From the IMG/VR virus record IMGVR_UViG_3300032087_000913, positions 1 through 35,645 of that record: DNA of 35,645 nt. The stretch is one strand, 5' to 3'. The notes below the pieces were generated by a model. That model was not told the DNA's origin, ran no database searches, and saw only the letters and a list, made by a program, of their open reading frames with translations. The DNA comes from a virus. The translations under genes and the position numbers were made by a program. This document shows, piece after piece, positions 29,037-35,645 of the stretch. The number at the start of each line of letters is the position of its first letter. Position 1 is the first letter of the stretch.

Positions 29037-29951
29037 ATGAAAAAGAAAAAATTAAATACATTAGTAGATGATATCTACAAAAAACTTTCTGTACTTGGCG
29101 AGGGTAAATCACTTAACCTATCTGACGAAGTTATCGATAAGTTTGGTGAAGACATGAAAGAAGTCTTACGTCATTGGTCTACACCTACAGAAAGATCAGA
29201 AGGAACATTACGTATGTCAAACATTGGTAGACCTAATAGGCAACTATGGTATGACATGAAAGCTGAACCACAAGAAAGTTCTATTACTCCTAATACATTT
29301 ATAAAGTTTCTTTATGGTCATATGTTAGAAGAGGTAGTCTTATTATTAGTTAGACTAGCAGGACACAATGTAGAACATGAACAAAAGAATGTTAAAGTAA
29401 AAGGTATTGAAGGACACATGGATTGTGTTATCGATGGTGAAGTGGTGGATGTTAAGACTGCATCAGGCTATGCCTTTAAGAAGTTCAAGGATGGAACATT
29501 AGCTCAAGATGATACCTTCGGATACCTCGCTCAACTTGCCGGATATGAGGCAGGTCATGGTACTTCCGAAGGTGGATTCTTAGCAATGAACAAAGAAAAT
29601 GGAGAACTTGCACTTTATATACCGGAAGAACTTGACAAACCCAACATAGAGAGTAAAATAAATACAGTCAAGAAATCTTTACGCAAGTCAGCACCGCCTG
29701 AACTTTGCTATCAACCTATCCCTGACGGACAATCAGGTAACATGAAGCTACCTAGAGGATGCTTTTTCTGTAGGCATAAAGTGGAATGTCATAAAGATTC
29801 AAACAATGGTAAAGGTCTTCGAGTATTTAAATATGCGAAAGGTCTTTCCTATTTAACACAAGTAGTTAAAGAACCTAAAGTAGAGGAAATTACACATGAA
29901 TTCAAAAAAAGAAAAGCTAATAAGAAGACACGCCAAACAGCTAATGCTTGA
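29037..29951 (+). CDS. RecB/Cas4-like PD-(D/E)XK exonuclease
   Basis: The protein has 304 residues. GHMLEE (His95, Glu98-99), GHMDCV (Asp129), VVDVKTAS (Asp138-x-Lys140) and YLAQLAGY (Gln166-x3-Tyr170) are the nuclease core motifs. The C-terminal Cys242, Cys245 and Cys251 (GCFFCRHKVEC) match the Fe-S cluster ligands of Cas4/AddB-like nucleases, but the usual N-terminal Cys (motif C-x-R) is Asn67 here (GRPNRQLWY); Cys224 might substitute. It probably degrades host DNA or processes ends during recombination, like T7 gp6. It follows the HNH gene with no gap. Confidence 0.85.
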   Translation: MKKKKLNTLVDDIYKKLSVLGEGKSLNLSDEVIDKFGEDMKEVLRHWSTPTERSEGTLRMSNIGRPNRQLWYDMKAEPQESSITPNTFIKFLYGHMLEEVVLLLVRLAGHNVEHEQKNVKVKGIEGHMDCVIDGEVVDVKTASGYAFKKFKDGTLAQDDTFGYLAQLAGYEAGHGTSEGGFLAMNKENGELALYIPEELDKPNIESKINTVKKSLRKSAPPELCYQPIPDGQSGNMKLPRGCFFCRHKVECHKDSNNGKGLRVFKYAKGLSYLTQVVKEPKVEEITHEFKKRKANKKTRQTANA

Positions 29952-30168
29952 TTGGTTAAGGAGTGTAGTACCTGATGATGAAAAAGATAAAGTTCAAATT
30001 AATAACTTGGAAGAATATTTGCCGGATCAAACTCATATTTATGCTAATAGGCATCTCCGAGTTTCTGCGTACACTTTACGATGGTTTATTAAAGGTATTA
30101 AGAAAGTTGTCAAATCAACTGGCAAAGACATCACAGAGGTTCAAGTTCAGGAGTTAGAACGTGCCTGA
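29896..30168 (+). CDS. 90-aa conserved phage protein
   Basis: The protein starts MNSKKEKLIRRHAKQLMLDW, contains SVVPDDEKDKVQINNLEEYL and ends VQVQELERA. It has a basic helical head and tail around VSAYTLRWFIKGIKKVVKST, which looks like a helix-turn-helix-like or DNA-contact helix. It overlaps the exonuclease by 56 bp and has GAGGA before ATG. Its end overlaps the next GTG. Function is unknown. Confidence 0.75.
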   Translation: MNSKKEKLIRRHAKQLMLDWLRSVVPDDEKDKVQINNLEEYLPDQTHIYANRHLRVSAYTLRWFIKGIKKVVKSTGKDITEVQVQELERA

Positions 30169-30367
30169 GTTTAAAGATACAATCGTCACTTGGAACTTAG
30201 AGGATATAGATTTAAGTGAACTGATTATGATCATAGGAAGTTTTATTTTTTCTGGACATCAAATCAAAGAAGTTGATACTGAAGTGATTGAAAAGATGCA
30301 AGACTTAATTGAAATAGAATACAAAAGAAGATTGACAGGAATATCCGAAGAGGACACAATACATTAA
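30161..30367 (+). CDS. 68-aa acidic protein with GTG start
   Basis: The protein starts (GTG) MPEFKDTIVTWNLEDIDLSE and is helical and acidic. It overlaps the previous gene by 8 bp, and AGGAG lies 8 nt before the GTG. No family recognised. Confidence 0.7.
   Translation: MPEFKDTIVTWNLEDIDLSELIMIIGSFIFSGHQIKEVDTEVIEKMQDLIEIEYKRRLTGISEEDTIH
30332..30360 (+). promoter_or_regulatory. Possible weak promoter before the nucleotide-metabolism genes
   Basis: TTGACA (30332-30337), 17-nt spacer, CACAAT (30355-30360; 4 of 6). It lies inside the end of the 68-aa gene and just before the 90-aa/NrdA/NrdB block, a sensible place, but chance is possible. Confidence 0.35.
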
Positions 30368-30376
30368 GGAAGAGAT

Positions 30377-30649
30377 ATGGATTATAAGTTTAATGAGAAT
30401 TTGAATATTAGAGCAGTACATCAGTATATAGATAATACTTATACACAACACTACGCTCATTCAAAGTATCAAGCAACTGATATGATTATAGATGCCGGAC
30501 ATGGAGAGGGATTTTGTGTAGGTAATATCATGAAGTATGCAATGAGGTATGGTAAGAAAGATGGGAAGTCTCAAAAAGATTTACTTAAAATAATTCACTA
30601 CGCATTGATTGCTTTGCATTTAAATCAAGAGGAAATCGAGAATGATTGA
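30377..30649 (+). CDS. DUF3310-like small protein
   Basis: The protein has 90 residues. HYAHSKYQATDMIIDAGHGE, GFCVGNIMKYAMRYGKKDGK and SQKDLLKIIHYALIAL fit the DUF3310 (SaV-like) pattern with GN-IKY--R-G-K-G---DL-K--HY. These proteins are frequent in phages beside nucleotide genes and have been called nucleotide-kinase-like, but function is not established. It overlaps nrdA by 8 bp. Confidence 0.75.
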   Translation: MDYKFNENLNIRAVHQYIDNTYTQHYAHSKYQATDMIIDAGHGEGFCVGNIMKYAMRYGKKDGKSQKDLLKIIHYALIALHLNQEEIEND

Positions 30650-32537
30650 AGATAAGATAGGCAAGAAGCCTTACTTAGGAATAGTCATAGATTATGACAA
30701 AGAAAAAAAGCTAGATAAGTTTAGTTTAGATACATTAAAGGATAGATATTTTTGGGAGGAAGAAACTCATGCTCAAGAAGCTTTTGCAAGGGCTAGTGTT
30801 TTTGGTGCGACTTATAAAGGTGAGACTGACTTCGATCTTGCACAGAGACTTTATGAGTACAGTTCCGATTTATGGTTTATGTTTAGTACTCCTATACTTT
30901 CTAACGGAGGAACGACTCGTGGCTTACCTATTAGCTGCTTTCTCAACTACGTACCTGACAGTAGGCGTGGGTTATCTGATCACTATGATGAAAACATTTG
31001 GCTCGCGAGTTCAGGTGGAGGCATCGGTGGATATTGGGGAAGTGTTAGAAGCAATGGTATTGGTACTTCTAACCATTCTCGTTCTACTGGATCAATCCCA
31101 TTCATGCATGTAGTAGATTCGCAAATGCTTGCCTTTAATCAAGGCGTAACAAGACGTGGTTCGTATGCTGCGTATATGGATATATCACATCCAGAAGTAG
31201 AAGAGTTTATAAACATGCGAAAAGAATCTGGTGGAGATATAAATAGAAAGTGTTTAAACATACACAATGCTATTAATCTTACCAACGAATATTTAGAAGC
31301 AGTTAAGAATGATGAAGAGTGGAGACTAATTGATCCTAAGAGTGGTGAAGCAGTTAAGATTCTAAATGCTCGAGATTTATGGTGGCAGATGTTAAACGCA
31401 AGAGCCGAAACTGGCGAACCTTACATGATTAACATTGACACCTGTAATGAACACTTACCAAAACAACAGAAGGATTTAGGATTACGAGTTAATCAAAGTA
31501 ATTTATGTTCCGAGATTGTCTTAGCAACAAACGAAGAACGTACCGCAGTATGTTGTTTATCGAGTGTAAATTTAGAACACTTTGACAAGTGGAAAAAGAA
31601 CGAACAGTTTATTGATGATCTAATTACCATGTTAGATAATGTTCTTGAACACTTTATAGAAGCTATTGTAGACACCAGTAGACTTGGTGGATATAGTGCA
31701 AATTTTGAGAGGTTTAAAAAATATGTTAGAGAAGAAAAAGAAGGACTACTTAAAGCTGCTTATTCAGCGTATAGAGAAAGGTCGGTGGGTCTTGGAGCGA
31801 TGGGCTTTCATGCTTTACTCCAAAGTAAAGGACTACCTTTCCATGGGTTACGATCTACTAGTATCAATAATGTCGCCTTCTCCCACATCAAAGAACGATC
31901 TATGGAATCGACTAAAAGATTGGCTCATGAACGTGGGGAAGCTCCTGATATACACGGTAGCAATAAGCGTAACGCTCATCTTTTGGCTATTGCTCCTAAT
32001 GCCAGTAGTAGTATTATATGTGGTGGTACTTCCCCTAGTATTGAACCATATCGTGCTAACGTATATACGCACAAAACTTTATCCGGTTCTTACCAAGTTA
32101 GGAATAAATATTTAGAAAAACTTCTCAAGAAAAAAGGCTTGAGTATGGACACGAGAGAGCAAATCTGGAAAGAGATGGCTATAGCTAATGGCTCGGTACA
32201 AGATATAGATATCCTCTCTGATGAAGAAAAAGAAATATTTAAAACTGCTACAGAGATTAATCAAATCTATATAGTAGAACATGCACATATGAGACAAGAG
32301 TATGTCTGTCAAAGTCAAAGTGTAAATTTATTTTTTACTATGCCTAAAGCTACCGAGTCTCAAACGGTACATGATGAATACTTACAGTATGTCAATGATG
32401 TACATTGGTATGCTATGAATAAATTAAAATCATTATATTATTTTAGATCAGATGCTGCTCGTAGTGCTGAGAATGTTAATGTCAAAATACAACGAGTCAA
32501 GCTTGAAGATGTAGAATGTTTAAGTTGTGAAGGATAA
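30642..32537 (+). CDS. nrdA: Ribonucleotide reductase, class I alpha subunit
   Basis: The protein has 631 residues. It has Cys99 (LPISCF), the active-site loop NLCSEI (Asn287, Cys289, Glu291), second redox Cys at 304/305 (TAVCCLSSVNL), the radical-path Tyr pair in SLYYFRSD, and the C-terminal thioredoxin/glutaredoxin-reactive pair CLSC. It reduces ribonucleotides to dNTP precursors for phage DNA synthesis. It lacks the N-terminal ATP-cone (about 100 residues) of E. coli NrdA, so it should not be shut off by dATP (inference). ATG 30642 overlaps the 90-aa gene; NrdB follows after two small genes. Confidence 0.95.
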   Translation: MIEDKIGKKPYLGIVIDYDKEKKLDKFSLDTLKDRYFWEEETHAQEAFARASVFGATYKGETDFDLAQRLYEYSSDLWFMFSTPILSNGGTTRGLPISCFLNYVPDSRRGLSDHYDENIWLASSGGGIGGYWGSVRSNGIGTSNHSRSTGSIPFMHVVDSQMLAFNQGVTRRGSYAAYMDISHPEVEEFINMRKESGGDINRKCLNIHNAINLTNEYLEAVKNDEEWRLIDPKSGEAVKILNARDLWWQMLNARAETGEPYMINIDTCNEHLPKQQKDLGLRVNQSNLCSEIVLATNEERTAVCCLSSVNLEHFDKWKKNEQFIDDLITMLDNVLEHFIEAIVDTSRLGGYSANFERFKKYVREEKEGLLKAAYSAYRERSVGLGAMGFHALLQSKGLPFHGLRSTSINNVAFSHIKERSMESTKRLAHERGEAPDIHGSNKRNAHLLAIAPNASSSIICGGTSPSIEPYRANVYTHKTLSGSYQVRNKYLEKLLKKKGLSMDTREQIWKEMAIANGSVQDIDILSDEEKEIFKTATEINQIYIVEHAHMRQEYVCQSQSVNLFFTMPKATESQTVHDEYLQYVNDVHWYAMNKLKSLYYFRSDAARSAENVNVKIQRVKLEDVECLSCEG

Positions 32538-32539
32538 CT

Positions 32540-32758
32540 ATGGAAGATAAATTTGATAACATGTACGAAGGAAGATTTGATGCACTTAAAAAAAAGTATG
32601 AAGCTGAAATAGCTATTGCTAAATCAGAACTTGATACATACTTTTCATTAGGTATGGGAGTCGCAGAACATCCTCATATTATAGAGTCTATGGATTTACT
32701 TTTAGATAAGATGGCTACTGCTCAAGAGAAGTTAGACTTACTTCTCAAGGAGTTTTAG
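32540..32758 (+). CDS. 72-aa coiled-coil protein between nrdA and nrdB
   Basis: The protein starts MEDKFDNMYEGRFDALKKKY and is helical throughout, with HPHIIESMDLLLDKMATAQE in the second half. It probably forms a small coiled coil. It begins 2 bp after nrdA and overlaps the next GTG by one base. Placement between the two reductase subunits suggests a linked role (inference). No family recognised. Confidence 0.75.
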   Translation: MEDKFDNMYEGRFDALKKKYEAEIAIAKSELDTYFSLGMGVAEHPHIIESMDLLLDKMATAQEKLDLLLKEF

Positions 32759-32931
32759 TGTCCAATACGTTTTATAGTTTCTGCACTAGAATGTGGTTAG
32801 ACTACTGTGATGAACATTCGTCTTTTGGTTCAGAAACATTAAATAAAGAAGAATACATAAAGCAATATAACAAATGGCTACTACAAGAGTATGCCAAACA
32901 CGTGGAGAAAAGGAATGAGTCTACTAAGTAA
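32758..32931 (+). CDS. 57-aa protein with GTG start, before nrdB
   Basis: The ORF starts (GTG) with VSNTFYSFCTRMWLDYCDEH and ends AKHVEKRNESTK. An AAGGAG lies 8 nt before GTG and the start overlaps the previous stop (TAGTG). The TFYSFC.RMW.DYCDE pattern is familiar from the same spot in other marine phages with reductase genes. It overlaps nrdB by 17 bp. Function unknown. Confidence 0.75.
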   Translation: MSNTFYSFCTRMWLDYCDEHSSFGSETLNKEEYIKQYNKWLLQEYAKHVEKRNESTK

Positions 32932-33883
32932 CAGAGAATATTATAAACCATTTGATCATCCTTGGATGTTTGATAAGTACGTTGAACAGAATCAGATGCA
33001 TTGGTTGCCAGAGTCTGTGCCCTTACATACAGATGTAAAGGACTGGCAAGAACTAACAGACGAAGAAAAAAATTTACTAACACAAATCTTTAGATTGTTT
33101 ACGCAATCAGATGTAGATGTTGGTTCAGGATATATCGATAAGTATATGAGAATATTCAAGAAACCTGAAGCAAGAATGATGATGTGTTCATTTGCGAACA
33201 TGGAATCAATACATCAACATGCTTATAGTTTATTATTAGACACAGTTGGGATGCCGGAAATAGAATACAAAGCCTTTGCTGAGTACGAAGAAATGGCGAA
33301 CAAACATGACTACATTAAAGATTTTAAACCTACTCGTAGAGACAAGAAGGCTATTGCTAAAACCCTAGCAGTATATTCAGGATTTACAGAAGGTCTACAA
33401 TTATTTAGCAGCTTTGCAATCTTGTTAAACTTCCCAAGGTTTGGAAGAATGAAAGGCATGGGGCAGATTGTAACGTATTCTATACGTGACGAGTCACTTC
33501 ATGTAGAAGCTATGACTAAACTATTCAGAGAGTTCATACAAGAAAACATTGATATATGGACTGATGATTTTAAAAAAGAACTTTACAATATTTGTAGAGA
33601 AATGGTTGAATTAGAAGATAAGTTTCTTGACCTAGTATTTGAACTAGGAGATATGCAAGGACTTACAAAGAAAGATATGTATGCTTACAACAGATACATA
33701 GCTGATAGAAGGTTATTACAACTTGGATTAAAAACAAACTTTGATCAGAAAGATAACCCTCTTCCGTGGTTAGATGAAGTACTTGGAGTTGAGCACCAAA
33801 ACTTTTTTGAGGGGCGAGCAACTGCTTATATGAAAGCAGGACTTAGAGGAAAGCAAGACAAAGTTTCATTTGCGGAGATATAA
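32915..33883 (+). CDS. nrdB: Ribonucleotide reductase, class I beta subunit
   Basis: From ATG 32915 the protein has 322 residues. It is a di-iron protein: Asp66, Glu97/His100 (ANMESIHQHAY), Glu159 (GFTEG) and Glu193/His196 (RDESLHVEAM). Tyr104, the radical Tyr, sits at the correct spacing (Glu-x2-His-x3-Tyr). So the Tyr radical type of class Ia is predicted. It supplies the radical to NrdA. An in-frame ATG 24 bp earlier is less likely, since GGAGAAAAGGA lies directly before 32915. It is followed by the 75-aa gene after one base. Confidence 0.95.
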   Translation: MSLLSNREYYKPFDHPWMFDKYVEQNQMHWLPESVPLHTDVKDWQELTDEEKNLLTQIFRLFTQSDVDVGSGYIDKYMRIFKKPEARMMMCSFANMESIHQHAYSLLLDTVGMPEIEYKAFAEYEEMANKHDYIKDFKPTRRDKKAIAKTLAVYSGFTEGLQLFSSFAILLNFPRFGRMKGMGQIVTYSIRDESLHVEAMTKLFREFIQENIDIWTDDFKKELYNICREMVELEDKFLDLVFELGDMQGLTKKDMYAYNRYIADRRLLQLGLKTNFDQKDNPLPWLDEVLGVEHQNFFEGRATAYMKAGLRGKQDKVSFAEI

Positions 33884-33884
33884 A

Positions 33885-34112
33885 ATGAAAGCACAGGAAG
33901 CGAACATACTATCCTTCCATATATTATTTGATACTAAAGGTCGATTAGTTACAGAAACAAGCGGACTACCTTTAAAGGATGCTAAGAAAATATTTAAAGG
34001 TTCTGATTTAAAAATAGTAGAAACAGTTATAAGAGAAGCAAGGCAAAAGATACTTGCTATACACAACGAACTTGAATCCGAACTTGATGCCCTGAATGCT
34101 ACTATTAATTAG
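33885..34112 (+). CDS. 75-aa last early gene
   Basis: The protein starts MKAQEANILSFHILFDTKGR and ends with a long helix (ETVIREARQKILAIHNELES). A strand-strand-helix order is likely. ATG 33885 has GGAG 9 nt upstream, inside the nrdB end; a TTG 15 bp earlier is possible but weaker. Its 3' end overlaps the leftward 122-aa gene by 8 bp (convergent), and no terminator is visible there. Confidence 0.75.
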   Translation: MKAQEANILSFHILFDTKGRLVTETSGLPLKDAKKIFKGSDLKIVETVIREARQKILAIHNELESELDALNATIN

Positions 34113-34473
34113 CTAAAGGATTTTTATTATCTTCTTTGAGTACACTTACATCATTTTGTAAGTACTGTACTTCTGTCTGTAATGATGCTACGTCTTTGCT
34201 AGTTCCATTGTAAGCTTCTGATATCTTTTTAAGTGACGGGTTGATACCTTCATCAATACTTTTGTTGATATACTCTACGGACGTTTCAATAGCTACGAAT
34301 CTTTCTTCAATAACTTTTTGAGCATCTTCTGTGTCACTTACACTTCCAATAGCTGCTTCAAGATTTTCAAGTCTATTTACATAAGTAGCACCGGTATATC
34401 CAAAACCTGCTAGTGTTCCTACAATACCTACTAGGGCAATTAGTTGTGTTGTTTTATTTTCAAACCATTCCAT
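34105..34473 (-). CDS. 122-aa membrane-anchored coiled-coil protein
   Basis: Residues 9-31 are one hydrophobic segment (TQLIALVGIVGTLAGFGYTG), with a short N-terminus (MEWFENK). The remaining 90 residues are coiled coil (NRLENLEAAIGSVSDTEDAQ; VASLQTEVQYLQNDVSVLKE). It could be a spanin- or holin-like lysis accessory or a virion/membrane protein, but no diagnostic motif (lipobox, dual-start) is visible. It is in the late orientation. Confidence 0.7.
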   Translation of the reverse strand: MEWFENKTTQLIALVGIVGTLAGFGYTGATYVNRLENLEAAIGSVSDTEDAQKVIEERFVAIETSVEYINKSIDEGINPSLKKISEAYNGTSKDVASLQTEVQYLQNDVSVLKEDNKNPLAN

Positions 34474-34484
34474 ATTTTTCTCCG

Positions 34485-35645
34485 TTATAAATTTGGTTGC
34501 ATGTTTATCATGTCACCTAATGTTTCAAGACTAGCACCGGCTAATCCATAAAAAGCTTGTGTGTTATCATCTAACATTACTCCTGCATAGATTGCTCTAG
34601 GTTCATACCAAGTTTCTTGCTGTGGTATTTGAGCTTCTCTGTACGCATCAAAGCCTGCAACGTATCCTAAGTAAGCTACAAGAGTTGTACTGTCGGCGTA
34701 CTGTCCTGTTTCTTCTTGTTGTTGTTCAGCTTCTTCTTGTTGTTCTTTAATATTGTTTGCAATTATTTGATCAGCTACTTGGTCAGCTTCACTAGCTGTC
34801 ATGACTCCTGATATAGCTGTGTCAATCTCTCCTTGCATATCTTGTACTTGTACATCTGCCATTGCAATTTGTGGAGTTCCATCAATATCTGGTAGAATAT
34901 TTATAGTTACACTGGTTGAGGATGTATCTACATCAGAACTCATGGACAACACTTGTTGATTTTGTGCTGATGCAGATACAACTTGATCAGAAATACTAGG
35001 CGAGCTTGTCGTACTTATCCCACCAGTAGATGACATAGACGAGCCTGAAGCCCCACTTGTACTATTACTAACTGCAGCTACTGATGAGTTTCTATTCGTT
35101 CCACCAGAGCCACGTATGGAGCTAGAAACACTATTCCTAGCAGACTGTATAGTACTAGCTACAACGTCTAGTGCAGATACTCTTACTGAGCTTTTTTCTT
35201 CGTTGACTTCTTCCGTACTTTCTTCTTCGGCTTCGGCATATAACTCTTCAGGTTCTTCTTCCATGATTTCATCATCTTCTTGAACTTCTTCCAGTTCTTC
35301 TTCAAACCACTCTTCGATTTCTTCCAACGCTTCAACAAGTTCTTCTTCATCTGTTTCATCATTTCTAAGTTCATCTTCTAATTCCTCTCTTATAATTTCA
35401 AATTCAAATACTTCTAATAGATCAGGTGTATGTGTAATGAGAATAGGATCATCAAGTACATCAAAGCTTACTAAGTATTCTTCTTCTATACTTGGCAGAG
35501 CTTCATAAGATTCTTCTACAAATATTTCTTCAAAGTATACTTCGTCTTCGTATTGTTCCTCAAACATAAGAACAAAGACTTCTTCTTCGTATTGAGGTTC
35601 AACAAATACATAATCATCTACCGGTTCTTCATACCATTCTTCTTC
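34485..35645 (-). CDS. Very acidic partial protein, probably virion-associated
   Basis: The frame is open to the window edge, so the 5' end is missing; 386 residues are visible. The first ~150 are extremely Glu/Asp-rich (EELEDELRNDETDEEELVEA), with Tyr/Phe between the acids (FEEQYEDEVYFEEIFVEESY). A Ser/Thr/Gly-rich linker follows (about 155-235). The C-terminal part is a compact domain, from STTLVAYLGYVAGFDAYREA to LAGASLETLGDMINMQP. The acidic stretch mimics DNA charge and could protect from host proteins or act as an internal virion filler (inference). An ATG at 35567 exists but the frame clearly continues upstream. Confidence 0.7.
   Translation of the reverse strand, partial: EEEWYEEPVDDYVFVEPQYEEEVFVLMFEEQYEDEVYFEEIFVEESYEALPSIEEEYLVSFDVLDDPILITHTPDLLEVFEFEIIREELEDELRNDETDEEELVEALEEIEEWFEEELEEVQEDDEIMEEEPEELYAEAEEESTEEVNEEKSSVRVSALDVVASTIQSARNSVSSSIRGSGGTNRNSSVAAVSNSTSGASGSSMSSTGGISTTSSPSISDQVVSASAQNQQVLSMSSDVDTSSTSVTINILPDIDGTPQIAMADVQVQDMQGEIDTAISGVMTASEADQVADQIIANNIKEQQEEAEQQQEETGQYADSTTLVAYLGYVAGFDAYREAQIPQQETWYEPRAIYAGVMLDDNTQAFYGLAGASLETLGDMINMQPNL

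Noticed and set aside
31684-32115. 143-codon ORF within nrdA in another frame
   Set aside because: It overlaps an intact, highly conserved gene and its sequence is hydrophobic noise; no start signal.
1-35645. tRNA genes, CRISPR arrays, integrase, repressor or phage RNA polymerase
   Set aside because: I looked for their motifs and found none; only the missing part of the genome could hold them.

Overview
The window looks like most of the genome of a lytic, short-tailed tailed phage (podovirus) of a low-G+C marine bacterium, probably an uncultured marine phage of the kind that infects SAR11 or other Alphaproteobacteria. The reasons are a P22-sized portal, a scaffold, a head-tail adaptor and a nozzle-like protein with no tape measure, S74-type tail fibres, and a compact T7-like replication set (SSB, primase-helicase, family A polymerase, exonuclease) with a class I ribonucleotide reductase. 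There is no integrase, CRISPR array, tRNA or phage RNA polymerase in the window. Host assignment is inference.

Layout. Positions 1-16903 are read leftwards (minus strand) and hold the late genes: terS, four tiny basic proteins, terL, a 95-aa protein, the portal with a second gene overprinted on its 3' end, a 222-aa protein, scaffold, major capsid protein, three micro-genes, adaptor, nozzle, and two successive fibre/114-aa modules, the last cut by the window edge. Positions 16904-17819 are a gene-free control region. It has back-to-back sigma70-like promoters, a structured and apparently terminated candidate RNA, and regularly spaced CTTGWCAAG palindromes. Positions 17820-24259 are read rightwards and hold about 22 small early genes, eight of them behind near-identical ribosome-binding cassettes. 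Positions 24510-34112 hold primase-helicase, PolA, HNH endonuclease, exonuclease, NrdA and NrdB with small genes between them. Positions 34105-35645 (minus strand) hold a membrane-anchored coiled-coil protein and a very acidic, 5'-partial protein. If the genome is circular or permuted, these would be the distal end of the late operon, meeting the early operon tail to tail.

How it works together. Every promoter I can see is a host sigma70 type, three of them exact TTGACA/TATAAT matches. This fits a phage that uses host RNA polymerase. Two exact promoters sit 8-10 nt before start codons that have no Shine-Dalgarno, which suggests leaderless mRNAs for terS and for a 70-aa protein. The primase-helicase, Tyr-type PolA, SSB and exonuclease would replicate the genome, with NrdA/NrdB supplying dNTPs.

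Most unusual signals. (1) The tetranucleotide GATC is absent from the first 16.3 kb but occurs about 38 times in an equal length of the early region. (2) The control region combines a promoter, a nested-stem RNA and a terminator, which could be an sRNA or an antitermination leader. (3) A 76-aa gene is overprinted on the disordered tail of the portal. (4) The fibre/114-aa module is tandemly duplicated, and the long fibre carries two almost identical 69-aa repeats whose codons differ silently.
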